Assembly: GCA_018660685.1 (NCBI GenBank)
Contig: JABJJW010000023.1
Span: forward strand, 1 to 64,000
Direction: 5' to 3'
DNA from: Flavobacteriales bacterium
Lineage (GTDB): Bacteria; Bacteroidota; Bacteroidia; Flavobacteriales_G; Salibacteraceae
DNA: 64,000 bases
In this document: positions 54,160 to 63,928 of the stretch, one piece after another
How positions within the stretch are numbered: the first letter of the stretch is position 1
Layout: each line of letters begins with the position of its first letter
Notes under the pieces: model-generated
Database searches by the model: none
The model's input: the letters and a program-made list of their open reading frames with translations, nothing else
Told to the model about the DNA's origin: nothing
Program-made: the position numbers and the translations under genes

Positions 54160-54420
54160 ATGGCACATAAAAAAGGTGTTGGTAGTTCGAAAAACGGTCG
54201 TGAATCAGAAAGTAAACGCCTAGGCGTCAAGATTTACGGAGGACAAGCTGCAATCGCAGGAAACATAATCGTTCGCCAACGAGGCACACAGCACAGACCA
54301 GGTCTAAACGTAGGAATGGGTAAGGATCACACCATTTTCGCTTTGATTGATGGAACTGTTCAGTTCAAAAAGAAAAGAGACAACAAGTCTTACGTATCAG
54401 TTCTTCCTACCGAAGGCTGA
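54160..54420 (+). CDS. rpmA: 50S ribosomal protein L27
   Basis: 86-aa L27. It starts [20 protein letters not shown] with no cleavable N-terminal extension of the Firmicutes type. [23 protein letters not shown] and [13 protein letters not shown] are fully typical. The N terminus reaches the peptidyl-transferase centre. Second gene of the rplU-rpmA operon, followed by a strong terminator. Confidence 0.98.
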   Translation: MAHKKGVGSSKNGRESESKRLGVKIYGGQAAIAGNIIVRQRGTQHRPGLNVGMGKDHTIFALIDGTVQFKKKRDNKSYVSVLPTEG

Positions 54421-54442
54421 CTAGATCATTGATCGTATTCTA

Positions 54443-54482
54443 AATCCCGATCAAGGCTTTCAGCCCGGATCGGGATTTTTTT
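54443..54482 (+). terminator. Rho-independent terminator of rplU-rpmA
   Basis: A perfect 10-bp stem AATCCCGATC/GATCGGGATT with a 15-nt loop, followed by a run of T residues, lies 22 bp after the rpmA stop. Confidence 0.85.
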
Positions 54483-54506
54483 GTTTCATTCGTTCGATAT
54501 TCAATC

Positions 54507-55775
54507 ATGCTACAGATCGCACACATAAGAGAAAATAGGCAATCAGTTATTGAAGCTTTGCGAAAACGAAAGATCGACGCAACGGCCGATATAGATCACG
54601 CCATTGCTGTTGACGAAAAGCGTCGTCACGCTCAATACACGCTCGACCAAAACCTCGCCGAGGCTAAAAAACTAGCCGGCGAAATTGGGAAACTGTATAA
54701 AGAAGGCAAGGCAGACCAGGCAAACGCAGCAAAAGAAAAGTCTACTGAGCTGAAGACCTATAATCAGCAACTTGATCAAGAATTAAAAGAAGCTGAATCT
54801 CAGCTCAGAGCCATTTTAGCCACTATTCCAAATACTCCGCATGCCTCTGTTAAAGAAGGGAACTCGGCGGAAGAAAATGAGAGTCTCAGAACTTGGGGTG
54901 AGGCAATTGATGCTGATCATGCCACACCGCATTGGGATCTCACATCCAAACACGGGTTGATTGATTTTGAACTTGGTGTTAAAATCACCGGAGCTGGTTT
55001 CCCTGTTTACAAAGGAAAAGGAGCAAAACTCCAACGTGCCCTAATTCAATTCTTTATTGATGAGGCAGAGAAGGCAGGCTACGAGGAGATTATTCCGCCC
55101 CTCATGATCAATGAAGAGTCAGGGTTTGGTACTGGCCAGCTTCCTGACAAGGATGGGCAGATGTACCATGCGACCGTAGACAACCTTTTTCTCATTCCGA
55201 CAGCGGAGGTTCCAATCACGAACTTGTACCGTGATGTCATACTCAATGAAAAAGAACTTCCCATAAAAAACACAGGCTACACACCTTGCTTTCGTCGTGA
55301 AGCCGGATCCTACGGAAAGGAAGTTAGAGGTTTGAACAGGCTGCATCAGTTTGACAAAGTCGAGATTGTTCAAATTTCAAAGGCCTCAGATTCTTATGCG
55401 CTTTTAGAAGAAATGCTTGAACATGCTGAAAGCCTTTTACAGAAATTGGAGCTGCCCTATCGCGTACTGCGTCTTTGTGGTGGAGACATGGGATTCACTG
55501 CAGCATTGACATACGATCTCGAGGTATATTCTGCTGGCCAAAGCAGGTGGCTCGAAGTGAGTTCGATTTCTAATTTTGAAACATTTCAAGCGAATAGGAT
55601 GAAGCTTCGGATTAAAGCTAGTGACGGTTCCAAGGAATTGGCGCATACGCTCAACGGAAGCGCCCTCGCGCTTCCTAGAATTGTCGCCGCACTCCTCGAA
55701 AACAACTTTGATGGAAAACGAATCAAAATTCCCGAAGCACTCGTACCATACACTAGGTTTGAATACATAGAATGA
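54507..55775 (+). CDS. serS: seryl-tRNA synthetase
   Basis: 422-aa class II synthetase charging tRNA-Ser. The N-terminal long coiled-coil arm (about 25-105) contacts the long variable arm of tRNA-Ser. The catalytic core has motif 2 (YTPCFRREAGSYGKEVRGL near residue 258-276) and motif 3 (HTLNGSALALPRIVAALLE near 378-396). The TAEVPITNLYRDVIL stretch is a SerRS signature. The stop overlaps the start of the following lipoprotein gene by 4 bp (ATGA). Confidence 0.97.
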   Translation: MLQIAHIRENRQSVIEALRKRKIDATADIDHAIAVDEKRRHAQYTLDQNLAEAKKLAGEIGKLYKEGKADQANAAKEKSTELKTYNQQLDQELKEAESQLRAILATIPNTPHASVKEGNSAEENESLRTWGEAIDADHATPHWDLTSKHGLIDFELGVKITGAGFPVYKGKGAKLQRALIQFFIDEAEKAGYEEIIPPLMINEESGFGTGQLPDKDGQMYHATVDNLFLIPTAEVPITNLYRDVILNEKELPIKNTGYTPCFRREAGSYGKEVRGLNRLHQFDKVEIVQISKASDSYALLEEMLEHAESLLQKLELPYRVLRLCGGDMGFTAALTYDLEVYSAGQSRWLEVSSISNFETFQANRMKLRIKASDGSKELAHTLNGSALALPRIVAALLENNFDGKRIKIPEALVPYTRFEYIE

Positions 55776-56344
55776 AAGCCATCGCTTACATATCAGGTAT
55801 ACTAGCCATTTCGTTATTGGCTACTTCGTGTGACCGAAAGGTCAAAGAAGAGAGGCTTCAACGCATTGATGGTTTAGAAATTCACTTACAGAACTCTTCC
55901 GAGGTTCTAGGCCAATTAGATTCTATGCTTATTGTCAATCGGTTGGCAGATATTGATAGAACGGGACTTTGGATCTATGACAACGTCACCGACACTTTGG
56001 AACGACAACCTGGTATCGCTTTCGGCGACTTCATGCGTACCAAAAAGTACTACAATCAAGCACTGACTAGATATGTTTCTGTGAGCACTGAAATCTCGTA
56101 TTCGGAGGTGCAGCTTCAATCCCTTCGTTCTGACGTTAAAAACAGCTTCTACAGTGAACAAGAATTCAAAGGTTTCTTCAATGCTGAAGCGGCGTCCATA
56201 GCCAAAGTGGTCGAGGCGACGTACGAACTCGAAGAAAAATATGAGTTTTCAAACGATAGATACGCTAAATTCAAACCGGTCGTTAACTCAATGGTTGACT
56301 CAATAAAAGCAATCATTTATGCTCCTGAATCGGTTAATCCATAG
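55772..56344 (+). CDS. putative lipoprotein of unknown function
   Basis: 190-aa protein with lipoprotein signal MKAIAYISGILAISLLATSC (lipobox LATS-Cys, Cys20). The remainder is predicted almost wholly helical and probably coiled coil (RLQRIDGLEIHLQNSSEVLG and on). It is coupled to serS (4-bp overlap) and to the following TPR protein (26-bp overlap). That suggests it works with the TPR protein in the periplasm or at a membrane. I do not recognise the family. Confidence 0.75.
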   Translation: MKAIAYISGILAISLLATSCDRKVKEERLQRIDGLEIHLQNSSEVLGQLDSMLIVNRLADIDRTGLWIYDNVTDTLERQPGIAFGDFMRTKKYYNQALTRYVSVSTEISYSEVQLQSLRSDVKNSFYSEQEFKGFFNAEAASIAKVVEATYELEEKYEFSNDRYAKFKPVVNSMVDSIKAIIYAPESVNP

Positions 56345-58166
56345 CATCCTACTTTCTCTCTTCATTCTTGGCTCGTCCGGTTTGCAAGGGCAGGGCACTA
56401 CGGATGATCAGCTGGCCGCGCATTATTACCGAGAAGGCGATTATGAAAAGGCCTTGCTCTACTACCAAAAACTGTACGATGCAAGACCTAGCGAGGATAA
56501 CTATCGCTACTACCTCAAATGCCTTCTTGCGTTAGAGGAATATAAACCCGCAGAAAAACTCGCCAAGAATCAGGCGAAGTATAACGCCAGAACATTGCGT
56601 TACCAGGTTGACGTCGGTAATGTTTTACGCCTCGCTGGCGAACCCTCAAAGTCATCAAAGCATTTTGATAAAATCATCAAGGAATTGGATAGAGCGTCGG
56701 TCACTCAGATTCTTGATATGGGAAAAGCCTTCAGTGAAATTAGCCTTGAGCATCGTGCCTTAGAGGTCTATAATCGAGGTCGAAAACAGATTGGAGATTC
56801 TTATCCATTTCACTTTCAGATAGCTTCCGTACTCGGGCAAATGGGTGATGTAGAAGGAATGATCAACGAATACCTCGATGTACTCGAAGTGAGTCCTAGC
56901 TATTTGCAAAATGTCCAAAATACGCTCAACCGAGTGATTGGATTTGAAGAAACAAACGCGTACAATGAAGTACTACAAGATCAGCTGCTCAAGCGTGTTC
57001 AGAAGAATCCATCAAGCGACATCTACAGCGAAATGCTGACATGGATGTACATCAAACAGAATCGTTTTGCGGCCGCTATGACCCAAGTAAAGGCCATCGA
57101 TAAGCGCAATAAAGAAGATGGCATTCGGGTGATGAAGCTGTCACTTTTAGCCTTAAACAACTACAAGTATCAAGTGGCGGTTGACGGATACAAGTACGTA
57201 AGAGAGAAAGGCCCGAGCAATTTTCACCACGTTCTAGCGAGCGTTGGTATGCTCTGCGCGATGAAGGAAGACGTCATTTCGAGTGAATACACGCTAGCAG
57301 CTATTGAAGATTTGCTCGATGAGTATTTGAGTGTGCTGGTAGACCTAGGGCAAAACAAAGGTTCTTGGGAAATCATCAGAGACTATGCTCATCTGAAAGC
57401 CTTTTATCAAGGGAAATACGACCAAAGTGCGGTCAAGGAGTCCATTGACGTATTGTCAAATGCCGTTCAATTACCTGGGCTTTCCGAAATTGAATTGGCG
57501 CAACTAAAACTAGAATTAGCGGATGTCTATGTTATTTCCAATAAAATTTGGGATGCGTCCCTGCTATACGGTCAAGTTGAGAAGAAATTCAAATATGAAG
57601 AGATTGGATTCGAAGCTAAATTGAAAAATGCGAAGGTTTTTTACTACTCCGGTGATTTTGAATGGTCAGAAGCTCAACTGGATGCATTGAAGGGATCAAC
57701 GTCAAAACTGATCGCCAATGATGCGTTGGAATTAAGTGCGTTTATCTCAGAAAACACTGGACTAGATACAACCATGGATGCCCTAGCCCTTTTCGCTAAG
57801 TCAGATCTGATGATTGTTCAGCATAAATATGACAGCGCTCTTTTCTTTTTAGAATTAATCGAGAGCAATTATCCAGGTCATGAGTTAATGGACAACATAC
57901 TTTTCCAATTGGCTAGGATAAACCAAGCTCAGTCGCAACCTGAACGTGCAGCAGAAACTTATCTAGAACTCGCTGAGACTTATCCTTTCGGCATTTTGGT
58001 TGACAATGCATTGATGGAAGCGGCACGCATCTATGAAAACAAGCTCAATCAGCCTGAAAAGGCAATGGAACTCTACGAGCAGATTCTAACAGAATTCACA
58101 AATAGCCTTTTCGTTATCGAAGCAAGAAAACGATTCCGCCATTTGCGAGGTGACTTGCTACAGTGA
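56319..58166 (+). CDS. exported TPR-repeat protein
   Basis: 615-aa protein with signal peptide MLLNRLIHSILLSLFILGSS. Many degenerate TPR-like helix pairs follow. The clearest are the first (YYREGDYEKALLYYQKLYDA, about 35-54) and those near the C terminus (YLELAETYPFGILVDNALME and KAMELYEQILTEF). Such proteins scaffold complexes in the periplasm or at the outer membrane; no catalytic motif is visible. The start overlaps the lipoprotein gene upstream by 26 bp. A 75-bp gap separates it from ftsX. Confidence 0.82.
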   Translation: MLLNRLIHSILLSLFILGSSGLQGQGTTDDQLAAHYYREGDYEKALLYYQKLYDARPSEDNYRYYLKCLLALEEYKPAEKLAKNQAKYNARTLRYQVDVGNVLRLAGEPSKSSKHFDKIIKELDRASVTQILDMGKAFSEISLEHRALEVYNRGRKQIGDSYPFHFQIASVLGQMGDVEGMINEYLDVLEVSPSYLQNVQNTLNRVIGFEETNAYNEVLQDQLLKRVQKNPSSDIYSEMLTWMYIKQNRFAAAMTQVKAIDKRNKEDGIRVMKLSLLALNNYKYQVAVDGYKYVREKGPSNFHHVLASVGMLCAMKEDVISSEYTLAAIEDLLDEYLSVLVDLGQNKGSWEIIRDYAHLKAFYQGKYDQSAVKESIDVLSNAVQLPGLSEIELAQLKLELADVYVISNKIWDASLLYGQVEKKFKYEEIGFEAKLKNAKVFYYSGDFEWSEAQLDALKGSTSKLIANDALELSAFISENTGLDTTMDALALFAKSDLMIVQHKYDSALFFLELIESNYPGHELMDNILFQLARINQAQSQPERAAETYLELAETYPFGILVDNALMEAARIYENKLNQPEKAMELYEQILTEFTNSLFVIEARKRFRHLRGDLLQ

Positions 58167-58241
58167 TGGATGAATAAACGTGTGTTAGTTATTTTCTTCC
58201 GTCTTCAAATCCACACATTCTAAAAAATCTAGATTCGCCTA

Positions 58242-59120
58242 ATGGCTCGCAAATCAGAAGAACGATTTCAGAGACGCAGACTTCGCGGCTCATACATGAG
58301 TGTGATTCTCAGCGTTGCGCTGGTTCTATTTACCTTGGGTCTTCTTGGATTGGTTATTCTGTACGCCCAAAAGCTAAGTACGCAAGTCCAAGAGAACATT
58401 GGGTTCACCATCTACCTCAACGATGACGTGAAAGAGTTAGATGTGACTCGACTGCAACAGGCAATTGAACTCTCCGATTATGCTCTTGAAACCACGTACA
58501 TTTCAAAGGCCCAAGCGGTTGAACTCTTAAAAGAAGACTTGGGTGAAGACTTCTTGCAGTACTTAGATTACAACCCGCTTCTCGCAAGCATCGAAGTCAA
58601 GCTTAATGCAGAATACGCACATTCCGACAGTCTTGCCATCATCACATCTCATTTGGGGCGCAGCTCGAAAATCAAGGAAATTGATTATCAGGAGTCATTA
58701 ATTCAGATGGTTCAGGAGAACATTCAGCGAATGAGTGTCCTGTTGTTTAGTTTCTCTTTGCTTTTATTAATAGTTGCTATTGCATTAATTAACAATAGCA
58801 TACGCCTCTCAATCTACAGCAAACGTTTCCTTATTAAAAGCATGCAGCTAGTAGGAGCCACCCAAGGATTTATACGACGACCCTTCATCAGACAAGGAAT
58901 CATGCATGGCATATACAGTGCTATGATTGCCATCCTTCTCATCATGGGAGTAATGTATTATTCGCAGCAGTATTTGCCCAATCTAATTCAGATTCAAGAC
59001 ATCGAAATTTTAGCCTATTTATTTGTCATCGTTTTGATACTTGGAATTGTAATTTCGTGGCTCTCTACAAGCTTAGCCGTGCGTAAATTTTTACGAACAA
59101 GAAGCGACAAATTGTATTAA
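58242..59120 (+). CDS. ftsX: cell division protein FtsX
   Basis: 292-aa membrane subunit of the FtsEX ABC complex that links division to peptidoglycan hydrolase activation. There are four membrane segments. The first is at about 20-45 (VILSVALVLFTLGLLGLVIL). A periplasmic loop follows (about 50-165, with YISKAQAVELLKEDLGEDFL). Three more lie at about 170-285 (LLIVAIALINNSIRLSIYSK is typical of the FtsX domain). ftsE is not adjacent, as is common in this phylum. It starts a dense run of same-strand genes with the DUF3098 gene 1 bp downstream. Confidence 0.92.
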   Translation: MARKSEERFQRRRLRGSYMSVILSVALVLFTLGLLGLVILYAQKLSTQVQENIGFTIYLNDDVKELDVTRLQQAIELSDYALETTYISKAQAVELLKEDLGEDFLQYLDYNPLLASIEVKLNAEYAHSDSLAIITSHLGRSSKIKEIDYQESLIQMVQENIQRMSVLLFSFSLLLLIVAIALINNSIRLSIYSKRFLIKSMQLVGATQGFIRRPFIRQGIMHGIYSAMIAILLIMGVMYYSQQYLPNLIQIQDIEILAYLFVIVLILGIVISWLSTSLAVRKFLRTRSDKLY

Positions 59121-59121
59121 G

Positions 59122-59352
59122 ATGAGCGACACAGAAAACAACAAAGACTTTCCTCTAGAACGACAAAACTTTATGTTTATCGGAATCGGCATGCTGGTAG
59201 TGATCGTCGGGTTTTTCCTAATGAGTGGAGGAGGCGCCGATGATACGACATCATTTAACCCAGACATTTTCAATGTCAGAAGAATGTTCATCGCTCCGAT
59301 TGCCATAGTTACAGGCTACGGTCTGGTTATGTGGGGAATCATTAAAAAGTAA
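59122..59352 (+). CDS. DUF3098 membrane protein
   Basis: 76-aa protein with two membrane helices (FMFIGIGMLVVIVGFFLMSGG at 16-36 and IVTGYGLVMWGIIKK at the end). Between them is GADDTTSFNPDIFNVRRM, a pattern I recognise as DUF3098. In Bacteroidota it usually lies between ftsX and uppP, as here. Function unknown. Confidence 0.85.
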   Translation: MSDTENNKDFPLERQNFMFIGIGMLVVIVGFFLMSGGGADDTTSFNPDIFNVRRMFIAPIAIVTGYGLVMWGIIKK

Positions 59353-59360
59353 TCCTCATC

Positions 59361-60146
59361 TTGAGCATTCTTGAAGCGTTTATTCTCGGTATCGTTCAAG
59401 GCTTAACCGAATTTCTTCCTGTTAGTAGTAGCGGTCATCTAGAATTGGTGAAGGCTCTGCTAGGAAATGATAGCCTTCCTGCTGAAAGCCTCCTATTGAC
59501 CGTCGTCCTTCATTTTGCAACAGCACTTGCGACGATGGTAGTCTTCAGAAAGGATATTGCCCAAATTTTCAAGGGCCTCTTCCAATTCAAGGCAAATGAA
59601 GAGTTCACATTTTCATTGAAAATCGTGCTGTCGATGATCCCAGCCGCAGTGATTGGAGTTCTTTTCAATGATGAAATTGAAGCTCTTTTCTCTCAGCAAA
59701 TTTTACTCGTCGGTTTTATGCTCCTGCTCACAGGAGGTCTCTTATTTCTCGCTGATCGTGCGAAAAAAACAGACCGTAATGTGGGTTATACCCACGCCCT
59801 GATAATTGGAATTGCACAAGCCATTGCCATTCTTCCTGGCATAAGTCGAAGTGGCGCCACAATATCCACAGCAGTTCTACTGGGAATTGACCGCGAAAAA
59901 TCAGCCCGGTTTTCGTTTCTCATGGTCATCCCACTAATTCTAGGGAAGATGGCGAAAGACATAATGGAGGGACAGCTCATGGAAACTCAAATTGGGTGGG
60001 CTCCTTTGATCGTGGGAGCGACTGCTGCTTTTATCGCTGGACTATTTGCATGCCAATGGATGATTGCATTGGTAAAAAAGAGTCAACTAAAATATTTTAG
60101 CTTCTACTGTTTGATCGTAGGAGTTTTAGCAATCGTCTTTTCATGA
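59361..60146 (+). CDS. uppP: undecaprenyl-diphosphatase UppP (BacA)
   Basis: 261-aa inner-membrane enzyme that turns undecaprenyl diphosphate into the monophosphate carrier for peptidoglycan and surface glycans. Motif 1 is ILGIVQGLTEFLPVSSSGHLEL (residues 7-28). Motif 2 is ILPGISRSGATISTAVLLGI near 157-176. There are about eight helices. The only sensible start is TTG at 59361, 8 bp after the DUF3098 stop, which fits the family's usual N terminus. Confidence 0.95.
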   Translation: MSILEAFILGIVQGLTEFLPVSSSGHLELVKALLGNDSLPAESLLLTVVLHFATALATMVVFRKDIAQIFKGLFQFKANEEFTFSLKIVLSMIPAAVIGVLFNDEIEALFSQQILLVGFMLLLTGGLLFLADRAKKTDRNVGYTHALIIGIAQAIAILPGISRSGATISTAVLLGIDREKSARFSFLMVIPLILGKMAKDIMEGQLMETQIGWAPLIVGATAAFIAGLFACQWMIALVKKSQLKYFSFYCLIVGVLAIVFS

Positions 60147-60147
60147 G

Positions 60148-60173
60148 AAGTGCAGGCCTTGCGACCTGCACTT
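60148..60173 (+). terminator. hairpin after uppP, possible weak terminator
   Basis: A perfect 9-bp stem AAGTGCAGG/CCTGCACTT with an 8-nt loop starts 2 bp after the uppP stop. It has only a short T run, so termination may be weak. The remaining 170 bp to truB hold no gene that I can see. Confidence 0.4.
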
Positions 60174-60343
60174 TGATTGAGTCGAAACTTGCCTTAGCCA
60201 ACTCAATCGCTCACAAAAACGTAGCATGGTGTGTTCTATGTCTCACTCATTATAAAAGCAATTTCTCATCATTCTAAGGCGTGCAACAAATGAATGGTGT
60301 TCGGATTCGTAATTCAATACGTTAATCACCCTATTTAGGACCA

Positions 60344-61054
60344 ATGAAGCCCTTTGGACATACTTTGTTTATCGACAAGCCTTTAGACTGGACATCTTTT
60401 GACGTCGTCAATAAAATCCGATATGGAGCGAGAGATATTATTGGTGTCAAAAAGGTCAAGGTGGGGCACGCGGGAACATTGGATCCTTTAGCCTCTGGAT
60501 TGGTCATCATCTGTGTTGGATCCCATACCAAGATAATTGAGGGTTTTATGGGGTTGGACAAAACCTATTCTGGATCGTTTGTTTTAGGTGCCTCACGACC
60601 TTCCTACGACATGGAAACGGAAATCGATCATCGATTTGAACTCCCGCCGAATGAATTGACATTGCTAAATGATATGGCTCAATCCATGACGGGAGACATG
60701 GACCAAATTCCACCGATATATTCAGCTAAAAAGATCGGAGGAAGGAAGGCATACGAACTGGCGCGAAAAGGGAAAGACGTTGAACTGAAATCATCACGAG
60801 TCCATATCGAATCATTCGTGATCGATAATTCTCGTTTTCCAGAAATTGGTTTCGAGGTGAAGTGTAGTAAAGGAACGTACATCAGAAGCCTTGCTCACGA
60901 CTTTGGTAAAAACCTTGGTTCTGGTGCTTATCTCAGCTCTTTGCGGCGGGTCGCTATCGGCCCTCATAACATCGACGAAGCGCAGTCGATTGAAGAAGGA
61001 ATAGAGGAGCTCCGGCGATCGTATTCTATTTACCAAACTGAACATTCGGAATAG
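60344..61054 (+). CDS. truB: tRNA pseudouridine-55 synthase TruB
   Basis: 236-aa enzyme that makes pseudouridine 55 in the T loop of tRNAs. The family start is FIDKPLDWTSFDVVNKIR (residues 9-26). VGHAGTLDPLASGLVI has the catalytic Asp (near residue 46). PPIYSAKKIGGRKAYELARKG and CSKGTYIRSLAHDFG are further signatures. It lacks the C-terminal PUA domain of E. coli TruB, as is common for shorter members. Confidence 0.96.
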   Translation: MKPFGHTLFIDKPLDWTSFDVVNKIRYGARDIIGVKKVKVGHAGTLDPLASGLVIICVGSHTKIIEGFMGLDKTYSGSFVLGASRPSYDMETEIDHRFELPPNELTLLNDMAQSMTGDMDQIPPIYSAKKIGGRKAYELARKGKDVELKSSRVHIESFVIDNSRFPEIGFEVKCSKGTYIRSLAHDFGKNLGSGAYLSSLRRVAIGPHNIDEAQSIEEGIEELRRSYSIYQTEHSE

Positions 61055-61067
61055 AGCGCAGAAATAT

Positions 61068-61075
61068 TAAATTTG
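61068..61075 (+). promoter_or_regulatory. candidate -7 box TAAATTTG of queA
   Basis: TAAATTTG fits TAnnTTTG exactly, 43 bp before the queA ATG. Twenty nt upstream is TTC rather than TTG. Confidence 0.4.
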
Positions 61076-61118
61076 CAGCCCTTTTTCAATTGGGAATCAT
61101 ACAAATAAGTTACTCTTC

Positions 61119-62171
61119 ATGAAGCTTTCACAATTCAGATTTGATTTACCACAGAATCTTATTGCTAAATACCCAACAGAGCACCGCGATGAGTCGCGAC
61201 TCATGGTTGTTAATGCTGCCGAAGGCACAATTGAGCATAAAGTGTTCAAGGACGTTATCAATTATTTTGATGAAGGTGATGTCATGGTGCTCAACGATAC
61301 CAAAGTATTTCCTGCGAGGCTTTATGGAAACAAGGAGAAGACTGGAGCAAAAATCGAAGTATTCCTACTTCGTGAATTGAACAGGGAGAGCCGTCTTTGG
61401 GATGTGCTTGTAGACCCAGCTCGTAAGATCAGAATAGGAAATAAACTCTACTTCGGCGATCATGATTCATTGGTAGCAGAAGTAATTGATAACACCACAT
61501 CAAGGGGACGTACGCTGCGATTCTTATTTGATGGAAGTTATGACGAGTTCAGAAGCACTTTGATGAGCCTTGGAAACACGCCTCTTCCAAAATACATCCA
61601 TCGGGATGCTGAGCCGGAAGATAAAGCGCGATATCAAACTATTTACGCACAGCGTGAAGGCGCTGTTGCAGCTCCAACTGCAGGACTTCACTTTAGTCGT
61701 GAGGTATTGAAGAGATTAGAGCTGCAAGGAATAGACTTCGCAAACTTGACACTGCATGTTGGCTTGGGAACATTCAGAAATGTTGAAGTCGAAGATTTGA
61801 CAAAGCACAAGATGGATTCTGAGCAAGTTGAAATCTTGCAAGAATGTTGTGACATTGTGAACAACGCCAAGAAGACCAAGAAGCGCATCTGTGCTGTTGG
61901 AACAACTTCGATGCGAGCAATGGAAACTTCCTATTCCACCGAAAGGCTTTTGAAGCCATGCGCTGGTTGGACAAATAAGTTCATTTTCCCTCCGCATGAG
62001 TTCAGCGTAGCTGACAGCATGATTACAAACTTCCACGTTCCAGAATCGACATTGTTGATGATGGTCTCTGCCTTTGGAGGTTACGACTTGATGATGGAAG
62101 CATATCAAACAGCCATCAAAGAGAAGTATCGGTTCTTCAGTTATGGAGACGCGATGCTCATCATTACCTAA
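61119..62171 (+). CDS. queA: S-adenosylmethionine:tRNA ribosyltransferase-isomerase QueA
   Basis: 350-aa enzyme that converts preQ1 in tRNA to epoxyqueuosine. Signatures are [21 protein letters not shown] at the start, [16 protein letters not shown] near residue 55-70, [15 protein letters not shown] near 185-200, [15 protein letters not shown] near 213-227 and the C-terminal [20 protein letters not shown]. The ispD gene follows after 5 bp. The VUT transporter at 30 kb probably supplies queuosine precursors to the same pathway. Confidence 0.97.
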   Translation: MKLSQFRFDLPQNLIAKYPTEHRDESRLMVVNAAEGTIEHKVFKDVINYFDEGDVMVLNDTKVFPARLYGNKEKTGAKIEVFLLRELNRESRLWDVLVDPARKIRIGNKLYFGDHDSLVAEVIDNTTSRGRTLRFLFDGSYDEFRSTLMSLGNTPLPKYIHRDAEPEDKARYQTIYAQREGAVAAPTAGLHFSREVLKRLELQGIDFANLTLHVGLGTFRNVEVEDLTKHKMDSEQVEILQECCDIVNNAKKTKKRICAVGTTSMRAMETSYSTERLLKPCAGWTNKFIFPPHEFSVADSMITNFHVPESTLLMMVSAFGGYDLMMEAYQTAIKEKYRFFSYGDAMLIIT

Positions 62172-62176
62172 TCCGC

Positions 62177-62851
62177 GTGGATAGACATGTCGTAATCGTT
62201 GCAGGAGGAAAAGGAAGTCGCATGCGAAGCGAGCTTCCTAAACAATTTCTTCTTCTGCTCGAAGTGCCTATTCTCATGCATACCGTCGAACGATTCGTAC
62301 ATGCGTTCGAGGACATCAATATCATTGTCGTTCTTCCCAGTGATCAAGTCAAGGCTTGGGAAAATCTATGCCTCCAGATGGATTTTGACATTCCACACAA
62401 AGTTGTTGCCGGAGGAGAAACTCGCTATGCCTCTGTCACAAATGGACTGAACTCCTGTGAAGGATCTGGCGTAGTAGCAATTCATGATGGGGTTAGGCCT
62501 CTATTAAGCCCTGGCTTCATTCAAAAATGCATGAATCACGCAGAAAAGAACGGTTCCGCCATTCCTGTTCTTCCGATTAAGCAGAGTTTAAGAATGGTAG
62601 AAGAATCCGGAAGTTCTGCAATTGATCGAAAGGGGATTCACACCGTCCAGACACCGCAGTGTTTTCATTTGGATGAGCTGAAGTCCTGCTACGCTCAAGA
62701 TTACAATCCAACATTCACAGACGACGCGACTGTCTATGAAGCTGCTGGCAAATCAGTGTCTCTTGTAGAAGGAGAAGAGAGCAACCTCAAGATTACCACG
62801 CCCATTGACATCAAAATTGCGCAGACGATTCTGAAGAAGTCTAAGCGTTGA
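62177..62851 (+). CDS. ispD: 2-C-methyl-D-erythritol 4-phosphate cytidylyltransferase IspD
   Basis: 224-aa enzyme of the MEP isoprenoid pathway. The CTP-binding AGGKGSRMRSELPKQF (residues 9-24) is diagnostic. VVAIHDGVRPLLSPGF (near 99-114) and the C-terminal EGEESNLKITTPIDIKIAQ are also typical. The start is GTG at 62177, 5 bp after the queA stop, and it gives the family's usual N terminus. Confidence 0.95.
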   Translation: MDRHVVIVAGGKGSRMRSELPKQFLLLLEVPILMHTVERFVHAFEDINIIVVLPSDQVKAWENLCLQMDFDIPHKVVAGGETRYASVTNGLNSCEGSGVVAIHDGVRPLLSPGFIQKCMNHAEKNGSAIPVLPIKQSLRMVEESGSSAIDRKGIHTVQTPQCFHLDELKSCYAQDYNPTFTDDATVYEAAGKSVSLVEGEESNLKITTPIDIKIAQTILKKSKR

Positions 62852-62866
62852 GCCTACCTTTGAGTA

Positions 62867-63928
62867 ATGTCCTCTCCAAAGCGCAACATACGCTCCTTAA
62901 GCACTGAAGAACTAATCGAGTTTTTCAAGGAGATAAATCAACCCAAATTTCGAGCAAGTCAAGTGGAGCAATGGCTTTGGCAGAAACATGCCAAGACCTT
63001 TGACTTGATGACCAATCTTCCTGTCGAAACTCGTGCTGCACTCGAGGAGCATTTCACAGTTCATGCGGTTGAAATAGCTGAAGAACAGGTAAGCAGTGAC
63101 GGAACGATTAAATGTGCGTTCAAACTTCACGAAGGAAAGGTTGTCGAGGGCGTTCTCATTCCGGCGAATGATCGAATGACCGCCTGCATTTCTTCTCAAG
63201 TGGGGTGCAGTCTAGCTTGTAAATTCTGCGCTACCGGACGATTGAAGCGAATGCGAAACTTGGAGCCTGACGAAATCTTCGATCAGGTTGTTGCCATTAA
63301 GGATGTTGCTCGCAGGCATTATGACAAACCGCTGACGAACATTGTCTATATGGGCATGGGAGAACCATTGTTGAATTATAAGAACGTGGTCACGTCCATC
63401 GATCGGATCAGCGCCGACTTCGGTTTAGGAATGTCCCCGAAACGAATTACACTTTCCACTGCTGGAATCTCGAAAATGATTCATCGAATGGGCGACGAAA
63501 AAGTGAAATTTAGATTGGCACTTTCACTGCACGCTGCGAATGATGAAAAGCGTAGTAAAATCATGCCCATCAATGAACAAAACAGCCTTGATAGCCTGAT
63601 TGATTCTATGAATCACTTTTACCATGCCACAGGAAATCGAGTGACATATGAATACATCATTTTCAAAGACTTCAATGATTCTATTGAGGATGCCGATGAG
63701 CTGGCCGCCTTCGTCCGCAAGGCACCTGGAAGAGTAAACATCATTGAATACAATCCGATTGACGATGGTGAATTTGAGCAAGCTTCACCTGAAAAAGTGG
63801 ATGCATTTGCTGCGCACCTCGAGCGAAAAAGAGTGATCGTCAACATCCGTCGAAGTAGAGGAAAGGACATTGATGCTGCTTGCGGCCAGCTAGCCAATAA
63901 AAACGAAATCGCCACCAGTGCGGCTTAA
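62867..63928 (+). CDS. rlmN: dual-specificity rRNA/tRNA methyltransferase RlmN
   Basis: 353-aa radical-SAM enzyme that methylates C2 of A2503 in 23S rRNA and A37 in some tRNAs. The CxxxCxxC cluster motif is in QVGCSLACKFCATGRLKRM near residue 115-130. YMGMGEPLLNY near 164-174 binds SAM. The substrate-bonding Cys is in the C-terminal GKDIDAACGQLA (near 335-345). The stop overlaps the start of the next, cut-off gene. Confidence 0.97.
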   Translation: MSSPKRNIRSLSTEELIEFFKEINQPKFRASQVEQWLWQKHAKTFDLMTNLPVETRAALEEHFTVHAVEIAEEQVSSDGTIKCAFKLHEGKVVEGVLIPANDRMTACISSQVGCSLACKFCATGRLKRMRNLEPDEIFDQVVAIKDVARRHYDKPLTNIVYMGMGEPLLNYKNVVTSIDRISADFGLGMSPKRITLSTAGISKMIHRMGDEKVKFRLALSLHAANDEKRSKIMPINEQNSLDSLIDSMNHFYHATGNRVTYEYIIFKDFNDSIEDADELAAFVRKAPGRVNIIEYNPIDDGEFEQASPEKVDAFAAHLERKRVIVNIRRSRGKDIDAACGQLANKNEIATSAA